From: Vanilla planifolia
Taxonomy: Eukaryota > Streptophyta > Magnoliopsida > Asparagales > Orchidaceae
Direction: 5' to 3'
DNA length: 64,000 bases
Assembly (NCBI GenBank): GCA_023846275.1
Contig: JAIUJO010000089.1
Location: forward strand, 1,681,652-1,745,651
Positions 11,534 to 23,500 of the stretch are shown one piece after another. The stretch's first letter is position 1, and each line of letters begins with the position of its first letter. The notes beneath the pieces were generated by a model, which saw only the letters and a program-made list of their open reading frames with translations, was not told the origin of the DNA and did no database searches. Made by a program: the position numbers and the translations under genes.

Positions 11534-11901
11534 TGTTATACCCGGTAAAATTTTATGTATTTGATCTCTAATAAATTAATTGTGGCTTGGATGATTTCGA
11601 ATCGACAGTAGGATGAGCCAGGAACTCAATTGTAGGCTATTGGAATTTCTGAAATCTTTTGGGAATTTTTCGGAGCACCGAGGAATTTTTAATTAATTTT
11701 CCCTATTTAATTGGATTTATTAGATTTTTAGAAATTCGAAAATCTAATTAAATTAAACCGGAAATCGTTTTTTTTATCGCGCGTGAACCGGACCGGAACG
11801 GTTCAGCGGAGGCGGAGGCGGTTCGCCGGGTGAGTTTGCGTGTGCGTTCTAATAAGCGGATCGGACGGTCGAGATCGGCGGGTGAGATCGAACCGGCTGA
11901 T

Positions 11902-11998
11902 CGGGTGCTTACCGTGTCGATAGCGTGTCGACAGCGCGTATTGTGTGCTTACAGTGTGGATAGCGTGTCGACAGCGCGTATCGGGTGCTCACGTGTCG
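11902..11998 (+). repeat. 40-bp tandem repeat upstream of the LTR TATA box (3' LTR)
   Basis: This is the counterpart of 4301-4397: units at 11902-11941 and 11942-11981 plus a partial third. The second unit has one base change relative to the 5' LTR (11953). Confidence 0.75.
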
Positions 11999-12042
11999 AA
12001 AACATGTCGAACGCGTAACGGGTTCACCGTGTCGGCCCGGGG

Positions 12043-12050
12043 TATAAAAA
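12043..12050 (+). promoter_or_regulatory. TATA box of the 3' LTR
   Basis: TATAAAAA in the same context as the 5' copy. In an integrated element this promoter points outward on the + strand, through the rest of the LTR and into the TG array from 14606. Confidence 0.6.
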
Positions 12051-13509
12051 CCCTCGCGAAGCAGCGAATAGGGTTTTCGTTCGACGGCGATAGTGAGGAA
12101 ATTCCCGGCGTACGGCGCGTGATTCCGGCGGCCTGGCAAGGGGCTTTTTGTGCCCGGAGATTCACGAGACCGAGGAGAGTCGATTGAGACCAAATTCGTT
12201 CGGCGAGGAGCTGCGGCGAACTGCGGACGAGCTTCACCGTCGCCGGCGTCTTCGAGGTAGGAATTTCAGATATTTAAATTAGATAATTAGCAAATTGAAG
12301 CATGTATTAGTTTGCAAATCTCTATCTAAGCATGCGAATGTGATTTTTGAAGCTAATTGTACAAATTATCGAAAATTGCATGTTAGGGTTTTCGGGACGT
12401 TAATTTGTTTCGCCGAAATTGGAAAATTACCAAGCATGAGGATTTAAATATGCCACTTTATTCATGTTAATATGATTGTATAATGCTAGAACTATAATTT
12501 CGTGAATTGTCAACATGAGGATTAGACGAAACTGCTCGGCGGAAAACTTGATTTAAACCTTAGGAAATTAGCGACATTATTGGAACATTAGGATAGTACG
12601 AACATGTTCTCCTTGTTCGCAGTCGCCGGAAATCGACGGAATGATCGTATTGGTCGGCTATTGCGGCGGCTAGGGTTTCGCGGACGACGGGCGAAGGAAG
12701 GAGACGAATTAAGGATTAATTAGGGATTAGTTGAATTATTAAGAGAATAATAATAATATTAATCATTAATATTATATATAAGCGTCGGCTGAATTTCGGA
12801 TTAATAACTGACCGGCGGGGTTTGGTTCAGCATGAAAGCCCGAACCGGTGGCAAGATGCGATTCAGGGGATTCGGCGCGGTATAGTGAATAGCAAAATTT
12901 TAAATTCGGGGAATTATTCCGAATTTTGGAAAAAAATGGATAAAATGCAAAATTTGATATTTCAAATTTAGGAAAAATTCGATAATTGAGTTTTAGGAAT
13001 TATTTACATTTAGAAAATTCAAGGAAAATCAGAAAACTTGGAAATGAGAAATTTCGAAAATTCTAGAGATCAGTGGGTAAAGAACAAATTTCCTGAAGTG
13101 GGGAAAAATGTTATCACTGATGACAGTACAGCTGGAAACAGTCAGACAAAGGTATGGTACACGGATGCTACCAGAACAGTCAGTAATTGACAATTGTGTT
13201 GCTTTGATGGCAACGGCATGGATTGAGTCAGTTTATTCAGTATTGGCATATTTCATGGATTGGCATATTGGACCGGACTACTATAGACCCTATATGATGT
13301 TTTAGGGTAGTTGTGGTAGGTAACTGTGCGGTTCGGACTTAGCTTCCACAGTATACATGTAGACTGGTATACGCCTTGTTGTACCTGGACACATGTTGCC
13401 GAATCTTGGAGTTAGAGATTGGCAATGACTGTAGGGGCGTGAGCTTCTATGGAAGTTGTTGGTAGAGGACTCCTTGGGACGGTGGCTGAGTCAATCTCTC
13501 CTGGTCCAT

Positions 13510-13618
13510 GTGTGTAGGCCTGCGCGCCTGAGGGTGGCAGGGGTGTCTCGCAGTGGCTAGCCAAGTGTGTAGGCCTGCGCGCCTTAGGGTGGCAGGGGTG
13601 TCTCACGTTGGCTAGAGA
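13510..13618 (+). repeat. 55-bp tandem duplication inside the 3' LTR
   Basis: Counterpart of 5909-6017, with copies starting at 13510 and 13565. It is identical in layout to the 5' LTR pair. Confidence 0.75.
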
Positions 13619-14530
13619 TTATGTGACTGGATCTGTCTGTAGTCTCCAGGAGATTGATTGACGAGAGACACTGCGGTGTCGAGTGCTTAGGCGCCATACG
13701 TGTTTCGAGATGGGCGTTCCCACTGGCACGTTGCCTGGTAGCCCAGAGGAGAGCTACTCTGGTGTGACTGGGGTGGCTGTGGTTGGTCGGAGTCTGGGAC
13801 TGAGAGTGCCTATCCACCGTACATTATTATGCTGTATTCCTGTATTTTTGCTATTATCCTTCTCTTGCATGTGAGTTTTACTAGCTGACTTTCCTACTGG
13901 GCGTAGCTCATTCCTGTATTATATATTTTCAGTGGCTCGGCAGACTTGACGCTACCGGATTAGGTGGGATCGTGGTCAGCAGGCTTGTGAAGGATTTCTG
14001 ATTGGTGATTGTCTGAGATATTCTGGTTAGTTGATTGTTGCTGTTGGATGTTTCAGTGAGACTGTTATTCTCATATGTTACATATAATTTGAGGGTAATT
14101 CGGAATTATGTATCTGGATGAACAATACTACACTTGTGGACTTGTATCTTATTCTTGTAATGTAGTTCCATTTACTGTCTTATCTTATTGTCTTGGAGTA
14201 TGGTGAGTGGAGTGCTACATTTATCTGTGGATGTTATATATCTTTCTGTTTGATGGTGAGGTCATTACATGACTATGGAACTTAACCGTGGGGGTTCAGA
14301 CTTCTATTAGATCGGTTCTCCTACCGGTGTGGGTAAGGAGTATTTGGTCTAGTAGGAGTAACATTGCGCGAGTCCATCTGTTAACTCAGGAGTCATGAAC
14401 CTGACTTGACGGTGTACCCGGGAGATGGGATCCACATTGTTAAGGAAAGTAGGTGTGTAATGATGTGTTATATCCTATGTTTTCGTAGGCTGCTCAGGTT
14501 GGTATGGGACGATCTGAGCTGTCTATATAT

Positions 14531-14559
14531 AAAAAAAAAAAAAAAAAAAAGAAAAAAAA
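14531..14559 (+). repeat. A-tract near the 3' end of the 3' LTR
   Basis: Twenty A, one G and eight A, one base longer than the equivalent tract at 6930-6957. Confidence 0.9.
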
Positions 14560-14600
14560 TGTATGCCAAAAATCAGCCTAGGAAAAAATGGGGTGTAACA

Positions 14601-14605
14601 GTGTG
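14601..14605. repeat. Target-site duplication, right copy (GTGTG)
   Basis: Matches GTGTG at 3928-3932 and directly follows the CA end of the 3' LTR. Confidence 0.75.
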
Positions 14606-15375
14606 TGTATGTATGTGTGTGTGTGTAGATTATCTACATGTGCTTGTGCACATGTGTGGATGTGTAGGTGTACTCATGTGTTGTGTTTACAATTGTGTGC
14701 ATATTTGTATGCATGGGTGTGCACGTTAGTGTGTGTGTGTGTATGTGTGTGTGCATGTGTATGCATTCGTGCGAGCGTGTATGTGTGCATGTGAGAGCAA
14801 TTGCGTGTGCATATTTGTGTGTGTGGGTCCATGTGGCTGTTTGTGCGAACGTGTGGGTGTGTGGGCATGTGTGTATGCATGTGTGTATGTGTCTTTTCGT
14901 ACTTACAAGCATATGAGGTTGTGTGCACATATGTGTCTATGTGTTCCTGTGTGCACATGGTTATGTGTATTTGTCCATGTGCACGTGTGTGTGTGTGCAT
15001 CTATGCTTGTGTGTTTGTGTGTATGAATACATGTGAGTATGTGTGTCTACGTGTGCATGTGTTTGCATGTATATATGTGAGCATGTTTGTGTATTTGCAT
15101 CTAAACATCTATGCGTATGTCCACTGCGTGTCTGTCAACTTGTGCATATGTGCATCATTACGTAAGCATGTGTTTGTGTGCCATTCTGAATATGATTGTG
15201 TTTGTTCATTTGTACGTGTTGTGCATGCACATGTGTGCATGAGAATGCATGCATGAGTGTATAAGTGTGAGCATGACTATATGCAAGTGTGTGTCTCTTT
15301 GTAAAAGTTTGCATGCATGCTTGCATGTGTGTGCTTGTGTTGTGTGGAGGTGTTCAAGTGTGTGTGTGTGTGTGT

Positions 15376-15439
15376 GAGTGCATGTTTTTGTGGGTGAGTG
15401 CATGTGTGAGTGCATGTTTTTGTGGGTGAGTGCATGTGT
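15376..15439 (+). repeat. 32-bp perfect tandem duplication within the TG array
   Basis: Units 15376-15407 and 15408-15439 begin GAGTGCATGTTTTTGTGGGT and are identical by eye. This indicates recent local duplication by slippage or unequal exchange. Confidence 0.85.
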
Positions 15440-17484
15440 GATCAAGTGTGTGTGATTATGCATGTGTTTGTTTGCTAATGTGTGCTTATGTTTGTGCATG
15501 TGAATGTGCATGTGTTTGCATATATGTGTGTTTTTGTGTAGGGTTGTAGTTGTGTTAGTGTTTGTGTATGTGTGTATATGTGTGTGCATTTGCACAAATT
15601 TATGTGGTTTTGGATGCAAGCTTGTGTGTGTATGGGTTCATGTTTGTTGGTGTGTGTGGATGTGAATGCATGTGTATGTTCATGTGTCCTTGTGCACTTA
15701 TTTGTGTGGCCATGCACACATATGTCTGCTTGAGCATGTGTGTATGCATATGTGTTTGTGTGTGTGCCTATGTGTGTGCGTGTGCATGTCTTTGTGTGTG
15801 TGTGTGTGTGAGGCTATGTACATGTTCTCATGCATTTTTAACATGTGCAATAGTTCATGAGTGAGTTTATGTTTGTGCATGTGTTTGAGTGTGTGCGCAT
15901 GCTTGTATGTGTATGTGAATGATTGTGTGTGTGCATGTGTTTATGTGCTCGTGTATATGTAAGTGTAAAATCACGAGTGAGTGAATATGTGTATGTATGT
16001 ATTTGTGTGTGTGTCTATGCATTATTGTGTCAATATGTTTCTGTGTGTGTGCATGTGCGTATGTCTATGAGTGTGCTTGTGCCATTATGTGTGTGTATGT
16101 GTATGTGTGCACATGTAGTCACCTACTTTTGGGTGCTTGTGTGTCTATTTGTTTTTATGGGTGTGTTTGTGTGCATGTATGTTAGTGTGTGTATGGGTGA
16201 GTGGGTATGCATGTGTGGGTGCTCGAGTGCCCTTATGTTTGTGTGTGCAATTGTTTGGCTGTGTGTGCATCCTTATGTGCATATGCATATGTCTTTATAT
16301 GCGTATGTGTGTGCATGTGTGTGTAGGTTCTCCACTTGTTTGGGCATGCCTTTGTGCATATGTACTTGTATTCCTAAATGCATGCTTATGTTGGAATGCC
16401 TGTGTGCATATGTGATTGTGTGTGTATGTATGCATGCATGTGCATGTGTGTGCATTTATGCAATTGTGTATGTGTGTGTGTTCATGCATTTGTGTAAATG
16501 TGTATGTGTGTGTGTTCATGCATTTGTATGTGTGTGTGCATGCATGTGCATGTGTATTTATGTGCACATATGTATATAAGTGTGTGTGTGGATGCATGCG
16601 TGTTCTTGCATGAGTTGTGTATTGGTACATGTGTGTGTGTATGTAGATATTTATTGGTCTATGAGAGTTCGTGTGTGTATGTGTGCATGTGTGTGTGCAT
16701 TTTCATACATCTTTGTACATGTATGTGATTATGCATGTGTGTGTAGGTGTGTCATGCATCTGTGTGTGCAATTATGTGTAAGTGTTTTGTGGACTAGTGC
16801 ATGCATACGCATACTTATTTTTTGTGTTTGAGTGAGTGTGTGCATGTCTATGTGTGTGTGTGCTTGTATGTGTGTGCATGTGTGTGTAAGCATGTGTATT
16901 TACATGTGTGTGTGTGTGCATGTATTTATGTGCACAAATTTGTGTGTGCATGTGTTGCTATGCATGTATGTGCATGCTTGCATGTCTGTGTGCATGGGCA
17001 TTTTGAGTGTTCCTTTGTGTGTGTGTTTGCATCTGTGCAAGCATGCAAGCATATGGCTATGTGTGTGTGTCTGTGTGCATATCAGTGCATTTGTTCTTGT
17101 GTGCAAGTATTTTTTTGGGAGTGTGTGCATGTTTATGTGCATGTGTCCTTATTTTTGCATGGATGTGTGCCTGTGTATACCTATGTGTGTGCGTACATGT
17201 GTATGTGTATGTGTTTATGCATGCATGAATGTGTGTGAGTACTTGTGTATGTGTGAGTGTACATGCATGTGTATGTGATTGCACATTTATGTGTACATTG
17301 GTGTTTGCATTAGCATGCATGTAACTGTGTACATGTTTAGAAATATAGGTTCATATGTCAACATGAAAGCATGTGTCTGTGTTTGTGCATTTTTGCAAGT
17401 GCAAGATTATGCTTTCTTATGCATTAATATGTCTGCACATATTTGGGTTCACGTATGTGTACATGTGCTTTTGTTTATGTGTGT

Positions 17485-17576
17485 GTGTAAGCTTTTGAGT
17501 GTGTCTATGCAAGCGTGTTCTAGTGTGTGCGTGTAAGCTTTTGAGTGTGTCTATGCAAGCGTGTTCTAGTGTGTGT
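17485..17576 (+). repeat. 46-bp tandem duplication within the TG array
   Basis: Units 17485-17530 and 17531-17576 both read GTGTAAGCTTTTGAGTGTG at their start, then CTATGCAAGCGTGTTCTAG. They differ only at the last base. Just downstream, the word GTGCCTATGATTTATAT also occurs twice, at 17647 and 17705. Confidence 0.87.
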
Positions 17577-20500
17577 GTGTGTGTGTACGAGTGTGTGCAC
17601 ACATGTGCTTATGCATGCATGTACACTCATTTGTGTGTGTGTGTTTGTGCCTATGATTTATATGTTTGGGTGTGTGTATATGTGTGCATTCTCATGTGTG
17701 TGTGTGCCTATGATTTATATTATTTACTTGTCTTTTTTGTGTTCGTATGGTGTACTTGTATGTGAATGTGCATTGTGCATGTTTGTGTGTATGCATTTAT
17801 GTTAGTGTGTTTTTGCATGTGTGGATGTGTCTGGCTATGTGTGTGTATGTGTGTACTTGTATGTGCTTGGGTGCTTACATATATGTTTGTGTGTGTTAAT
17901 TCATATGCATGAATGTGTACTTTTGTGATTGTGTGTGTATTCATGTGAGTGCATGATTATGTCTATGCATAGGCTTATGTGTCTTTATGTGCATGTGAGT
18001 GTGTTTGTGCATGCATGCATTTGTGTATACATGGGTGTGTGTGCATAAGATTGCATGTGTTTGCATGTGTGTGTGTGAGTATGTTCATGTTCCTATAAGT
18101 TTTTACGAGTGTGTGTGTGGGCACACTTGTGTGTATGTGTGTGTGCATGCATTTGTGTATGTGTGAATGAGCAGATGCATGCATGCAAATGTGTATATGT
18201 GTGCGTTTATGAGCTAGTGTTGAGTGTATGCATGTTTATGTGTGTAAGTACAAGCATGTGTGTGTGTCTATTCATGTGTGCATGCATGTGTATGTTGGTC
18301 TGTGTGTGTTGATGTGTGTGTGTGTGCATACATGTATGTGTGTGCATAGGTGTGTGTGCATATATGCACATATGTCTAGGTGATTGTAATGTTGCATGTA
18401 CTTATTTGTGTGTCGGTGAGCCTATGCATCTATGTTTGTTTGTGTGCATGTTTATGTGTATACATAAGCATATGTATGTATGCGCATGTGTGTGTGTTTG
18501 CATGAGTGTGGCAAGTGTGTGTGCTTGTGTGTGTGTATGCATATTTTTGTGCATGTGTGTAGGTGTTTGTGCATGTGTGCATGACTATGCATATATGGGT
18601 ACATGTGTGTAAGCAAATGCATGTGTTTTTGCACACGTGTGTGTGTGAGTGCTTGCATGCATGCATTTGTGTGCATGTGTACATTAATGCATCACTGTGC
18701 GTAGGTGTGTGTATGTTTTTGTGTGTGAGTGAGTATGCCTACTTCTGTGTGCATGCATGCATATGTGTATTCTTGTATGTGTGCGTTTGTGTTTGTAATT
18801 GTATGCATGTGTGTGCATATATGTGTATGTTCTTGTGTATGTGCATGCATGTGTGTTTTTGTGCATATGCATGTGTGCTTGTGTATGTGCAATTGTGCAA
18901 GTACATGTGTGGACATGTGTGTCAATCTATGTTTGTCTCTGTATGTGATTCATGTGCGTCGGGATATGTGTTTATGTGTCTGCATGTTGGTGTGTGGATG
19001 TGTCTATGTGCATGTTTGTGTTTCTATATATATGTGCATTTTTGGATGTGTGTGTGCATATGTGCATGTATGCATTTGTGTATGCATGTATCTGTGTGTT
19101 TGTGCATGCATTTTTGCGTGTGTGTGTGCATGCACACATGTATGTGTATGTGTGTATTTGTGTGCATATCTTTGTGTGCATGTGCATGTGCATATTGTGC
19201 ATGCATGCTCATGTGTACATGCTTGTGTGTGTTTATTTGTGTGGGTGTATTGGTGTGTATCTATTTGTAAGCATACTTATATGCATGAGTGTGCCTGCAT
19301 GTGTGTGTCTACTTTTCTACATGTGTGTGTGTGTTGTGTGTGTGTATGTGAATGTGTGGGTGCCAACACACATATGTGAATGTTTATGTGTGTTTGCATG
19401 TCTATTTGTTTGTGTGCACATGTATGTTTGTGTGGGTGCATGTGTGCATGTGTTTGTGCATGTGTATGTGTTTGTGTGTACGTGTGCAAGTGTGATTAAG
19501 CTAATTTGTGTGTGTGCTTGCATATGTGAGTTTGTGTATGTGCATTCAAGGGCACGAGTGTATGTACCTATGTGTTTATAGCTGTGTGCATGTATGTCTA
19601 TGAGTGTCCATGTTCATATGTATGTGTATGTGTGTGTGTTTATACATGTGTGTGCATGTGCATGTGTTTTTTTATGTGTGTTCATTTTTGTGTGTATGCT
19701 TATGTGTACATTTGTATGTGCTTGTGTACATACTTTTTTGGATTGTGTGTAGATGTCTTTATACCTATATATGTGATTTTATGCATGTACACATGTTTGT
19801 ATGAGTGTGCATGTGTGTGCACATATGTCTATGTGTGCACTTGTGTTTACGTGTGTGCATCTATATGTCTGTAATGGAAGTTCAGGCACTTTTATATGTC
19901 TATACATGTGCGTGTGTTTATGTTCATGAGGATGTGTGTATGCATTTCTGTGTGTGGAGTTGTTTCAATGAGTGTGCATGTGTACATTCTTGTACGTGTG
20001 TATTTGTGTGTTTGCATGTGCTTGCGTGTACATGTCTTTGTGCATGCATGTGTGAACCTATGTATGTGCATGTCTAGACACTTATGCATATGCATGTGCA
20101 CATGTGCATGTTTTTTTGTGTGCACATGCATTCTTTTGTGTGGGATTATGTGGATGTATATATATGTGTAGGTTATGTGGGTCTACAAGCATGCATGTAC
20201 TTGTGTTTATGTGTTTGGGTGGATGTGCATATGTGTGCATGTATGTGCACATATGCACATGTGTTTGTACATGTGCATGTCATGTGTGTGTGAAAGTACG
20301 TGTGTATATTTGTTGTATGTGTACATGTGTGCGTGCATAAGTGTGTGTTTATGTGTGTCTATTGTGCGTGCATGTGTGTGCTAGTAGGCATGTGCATGTA
20401 GGTGTGTGTGCATGCATTTGTGTGTGTTTGTGTGTGTATACATGTGCATATGTGTGAGTGTCTACATGTGTGTGTTTAGACATGTGTTAGTGCACATGAA

Positions 20501-23500
20501 TGTGTGTTCTTATGTGAGCACGTATGCATATTTTTGTTTGCACGCATATGTGCATGTTTTCTTATGCATGCTTATGTTAGTGTTTGTGTGCATGTGTGCA
20601 TGTTTATGTGTGTTCTATTGTCTACATGTGTGTGTCTTTGTGAATACGTCTGTGTTTGTGTGCATGTATTTTATGTGGGTTTGTATTTTTGTGTGTATGT
20701 TTACATGTGCCTATGTGTGTGTTCATGTGCATGTGAGTGGTTGTGTTAGTGTGTGGGTGTGTGTGTGTGTTTGCATGCTTGGGCATGAGCTCTTATTTGT
20801 GTGCATGGATACATATATGTGTGCACATGTGTCACCATTTATGTGTTTATGTGTGGATGAGTTTGTGGTTGTGTCTATATGTGTGCACGTAGGGTGGTGT
20901 GTTTATGTGTATTTGAGTGTGTGTATTTATGTGCACATGTGTGTTTGAGCATGTGTGGATGTGCTTATAGTTTTTCTTATGTGCGTGTGTGTACTTGTGT
21001 GTGCTAGAGTGCATGCATGTGTGAATATGCAAGTGTTTCTATGTTTTAGTTCATATGTGAGTTTATGGCTGTGTATGCTTGTGTGGATGTGTGTGTGAAT
21101 GTGCATATGTGTATGTGTGTGTGTGCATGTGCGTGCTTGTGTTGGTGTTGTGCATGTGATGTGTGCGTGATTGCGAGTTCATGTGGGTGTATGTTTGTGT
21201 GTGTTGAGTGTGTGCATGCATGTGTGTCTGAGAATCCATGTGCATATGCATATATGTGTACACATTTTTATGTGTGTATTTGCATTTATGTCCTTGTTCA
21301 TGTGCACATATTTCTATGTGTTTGTGTGTGTTTGTACATGTGTGTGCCCTTGTGTATGTCATTATGTACATGCAACAGAGTGCATGTATGTGTATGTCTA
21401 CATGCATGTACTTGTGTAGATGATTGTTCATGTGTGTGTGTGCGTGTGTCAGTGTGTTTGTCTCCATAGGTTTTTATGCTTGCGCATGTGCAAGTGCGAG
21501 CATGTGCAATTCTATGTGCATGTGTTTGTTTGTTTGTGTGTAGGGGTGTGCGTGTATGGCTTTGTGCATTTTTGTATGCATGGGCATATGTGCTTGTGTG
21601 TGTGCATGGGTATGTACATGTGTACATCTATGTATGCATTGATGTATTTGTATGCATGAGTTTATGATTGGGTGTGTGGAGGATGGGGTTGTGTAATTGA
21701 GCATGTGTTATGAGTGCATATGCATATGCACATGTGCATGTTCATGTGTTTGTGTATGTTTATGTGAGTGTGTGTGTGTGTGCACATTGGTGCATGCTTG
21801 TGTGCATGTACAGGCATTCCTATGCATGTGTGCATGTGTGAGTTTGTGGCTATGTGTGTGTGTGAGTGAGTATATTCAATTGCATATGCATGTGTGACTT
21901 TGTGTGTGTGTGTGAGTGCTTGTGCATGTGAGTGTGTGCATGTGTGCTTGCGAGTGAATGTGAGTACATGCTTGTGTGTGTTGAGCAAGTGCACATGTGA
22001 GTCTGTGTGTACTAGCACCCTTTTTTGTATCTGTAAATGTGTGTGTGTTTGCACGAGTGCATATTTGAGTGTGTGCATTTGTGCATATGTGTGTGCTTGT
22101 TTTTATGTGCTTGTGCATAAACATTTGTGTTCTTATGTGTGTGTGTGTGTATTTTTGAGCACTTGTGTGTAGGCATGTCTATATTACTGTGCGCATGTGT
22201 CTGAGTATGTGTGTGTGTCTGCATGCATGCACATGTGTGCATGTGTGTACGTGTGTACATGTGTGCCTATGTGAATTTGCTTGCATATATGTATGCATGT
22301 GTGTGCATATGTGCTGAGGTGTATGTCTGTGTATGCATGTGTGTGTGTGCATATGTGTGTGCACATGAGTTCATGTGTCTATATGCATGTATGTGTACAC
22401 ATGCATATATGTATAGGTGTACAAGTGTGTGTTTGTGTTCTTGTGTGTGGATTTATATTGGTCTTTGTTTTGTGTGGGTATGTTATGTGTGTATGAGTGC
22501 ACGTGTGTGTGTGTGTGCATGTGTGTGTTTGTGCGTGTGTATGTGTGCATGGGTGGTTGTATGTGTTCATGTGTGTGTGTGCATGCGTGTGCATGTGTGT
22601 ACATGTGTGTGATTGTGAATGTGTGTTTGCATATTTGTGTGTGTGTGCATGGTTGTGTGTGTGTGTGCATGTGCTTATGTGTGTGTATGTCTTTGCATGT
22701 GTTTGTTCATGTGGGTGCATGTGTGTGTGCACTTGTTTGTGTCTATGCCCATGCCTATGCACACATGTGTTTGCATTTGTGTGCCATTGTATGTGGGTGC
22801 ATTTGTGCATGCATCTGTGTGTGTGTGCATATGTGTGTCCATATATGTGTGCATGTACTCACACATGTGTGCGTGTGTGTCAACAAATGTGTGTTTGTGT
22901 GGGCATGCATGCAAATGCATGTGTATGTGAGTGTGTCAGTATGTGTATGCATCTTTGAGTCATTTGAGTGTGTGTGTGTGTGTTCTTCAAAGGTGTCTGG
23001 GTTATTGTTTGTTTGAGTGTGTGTGCATGTGTACATAAGTTTTTGTGTGTGTGAGTGTGCATGTTGAAGTGTCAAGTTGTGTATTTGTGTGTACATGTGT
23101 GTGTTTGTGTATGCATGTTTTTGTTTGTGTTGTGTGTGCATGTGTGTTTTTGTGTTTGTAGGGTGTGTGTGAATGAGTGTGTGCACTAGTCTATGTGCAC
23201 GTTTATGCCTGTGTGTGTTGTTATGTCTGAACATATGCATGCAAATGTTTATGCATGTTTGTGTGTGTGTGCACACATGCATGTATAAATACACTTGGGG
23301 GTGTGTGTGTGTGCATGTGTGCATGTGCATGCATGCATGCATGCATTTGTGTGTGCCTATGTTAACATTCATTTGTGTGCATTCATATGTGGGGGTTTGT
23401 TCATGAGCAGGCATATTCGTGCATGTGTGCATTTATGTGGGTATGAATGTCTTTGTGATTAAGTTTGTGTGTGTGTGTGTGTGCATGTGTGCAAGCATGC

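Larger units (their letters stand above)
3933..14600 (+). mobile_element. Full-length Ty3/gypsy chromovirus (Tekay/Del-like) LTR retrotransposon
   Basis: All structural parts are present in order: 5' LTR (3933-6998), tRNA-iMet PBS (7003), one gag-pol frame (7158-11519), polypurine tract (11521-11533), 3' LTR (11534-14600), flanked by GTGTG. Total length is 10,668 bp. The order protease, reverse transcriptase, RNase H, integrase marks Ty3/gypsy. The CX2CX4HX4C knuckle, the GPY motif after the integrase and a chromodomain-like C-terminus mark a chromovirus. Long LTRs of about 3 kb and the integrase wording suggest the Tekay/Del clade. That placement is by recognition and would need a reverse-transcriptase tree. 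The LTRs differ at about four bases, so insertion was recent. Two in-frame stops make this copy non-autonomous as it stands. Confidence 0.96.
11534..14600 (+). repeat. 3' LTR
   Basis: This 3067 bp LTR has the same TGTTATACCC and GGGTGTAACA ends as the 5' LTR, with four substitutions and one extra A. Three of the four substitutions lie within 52 bp in the repeated promoter block (11953, 12003, 12004). It ends directly against GTGTG of the TG array. It carries its own TATA box, so transcription could also read out of the element into the array. Confidence 0.97.

Noticed and set aside
3933-14600. Nested insertion or solo-LTR structure
   Set aside because: LTR offset is constant, PBS and PPT abut the LTRs, and the internal region has the normal length and order, so it is one uninterrupted element.
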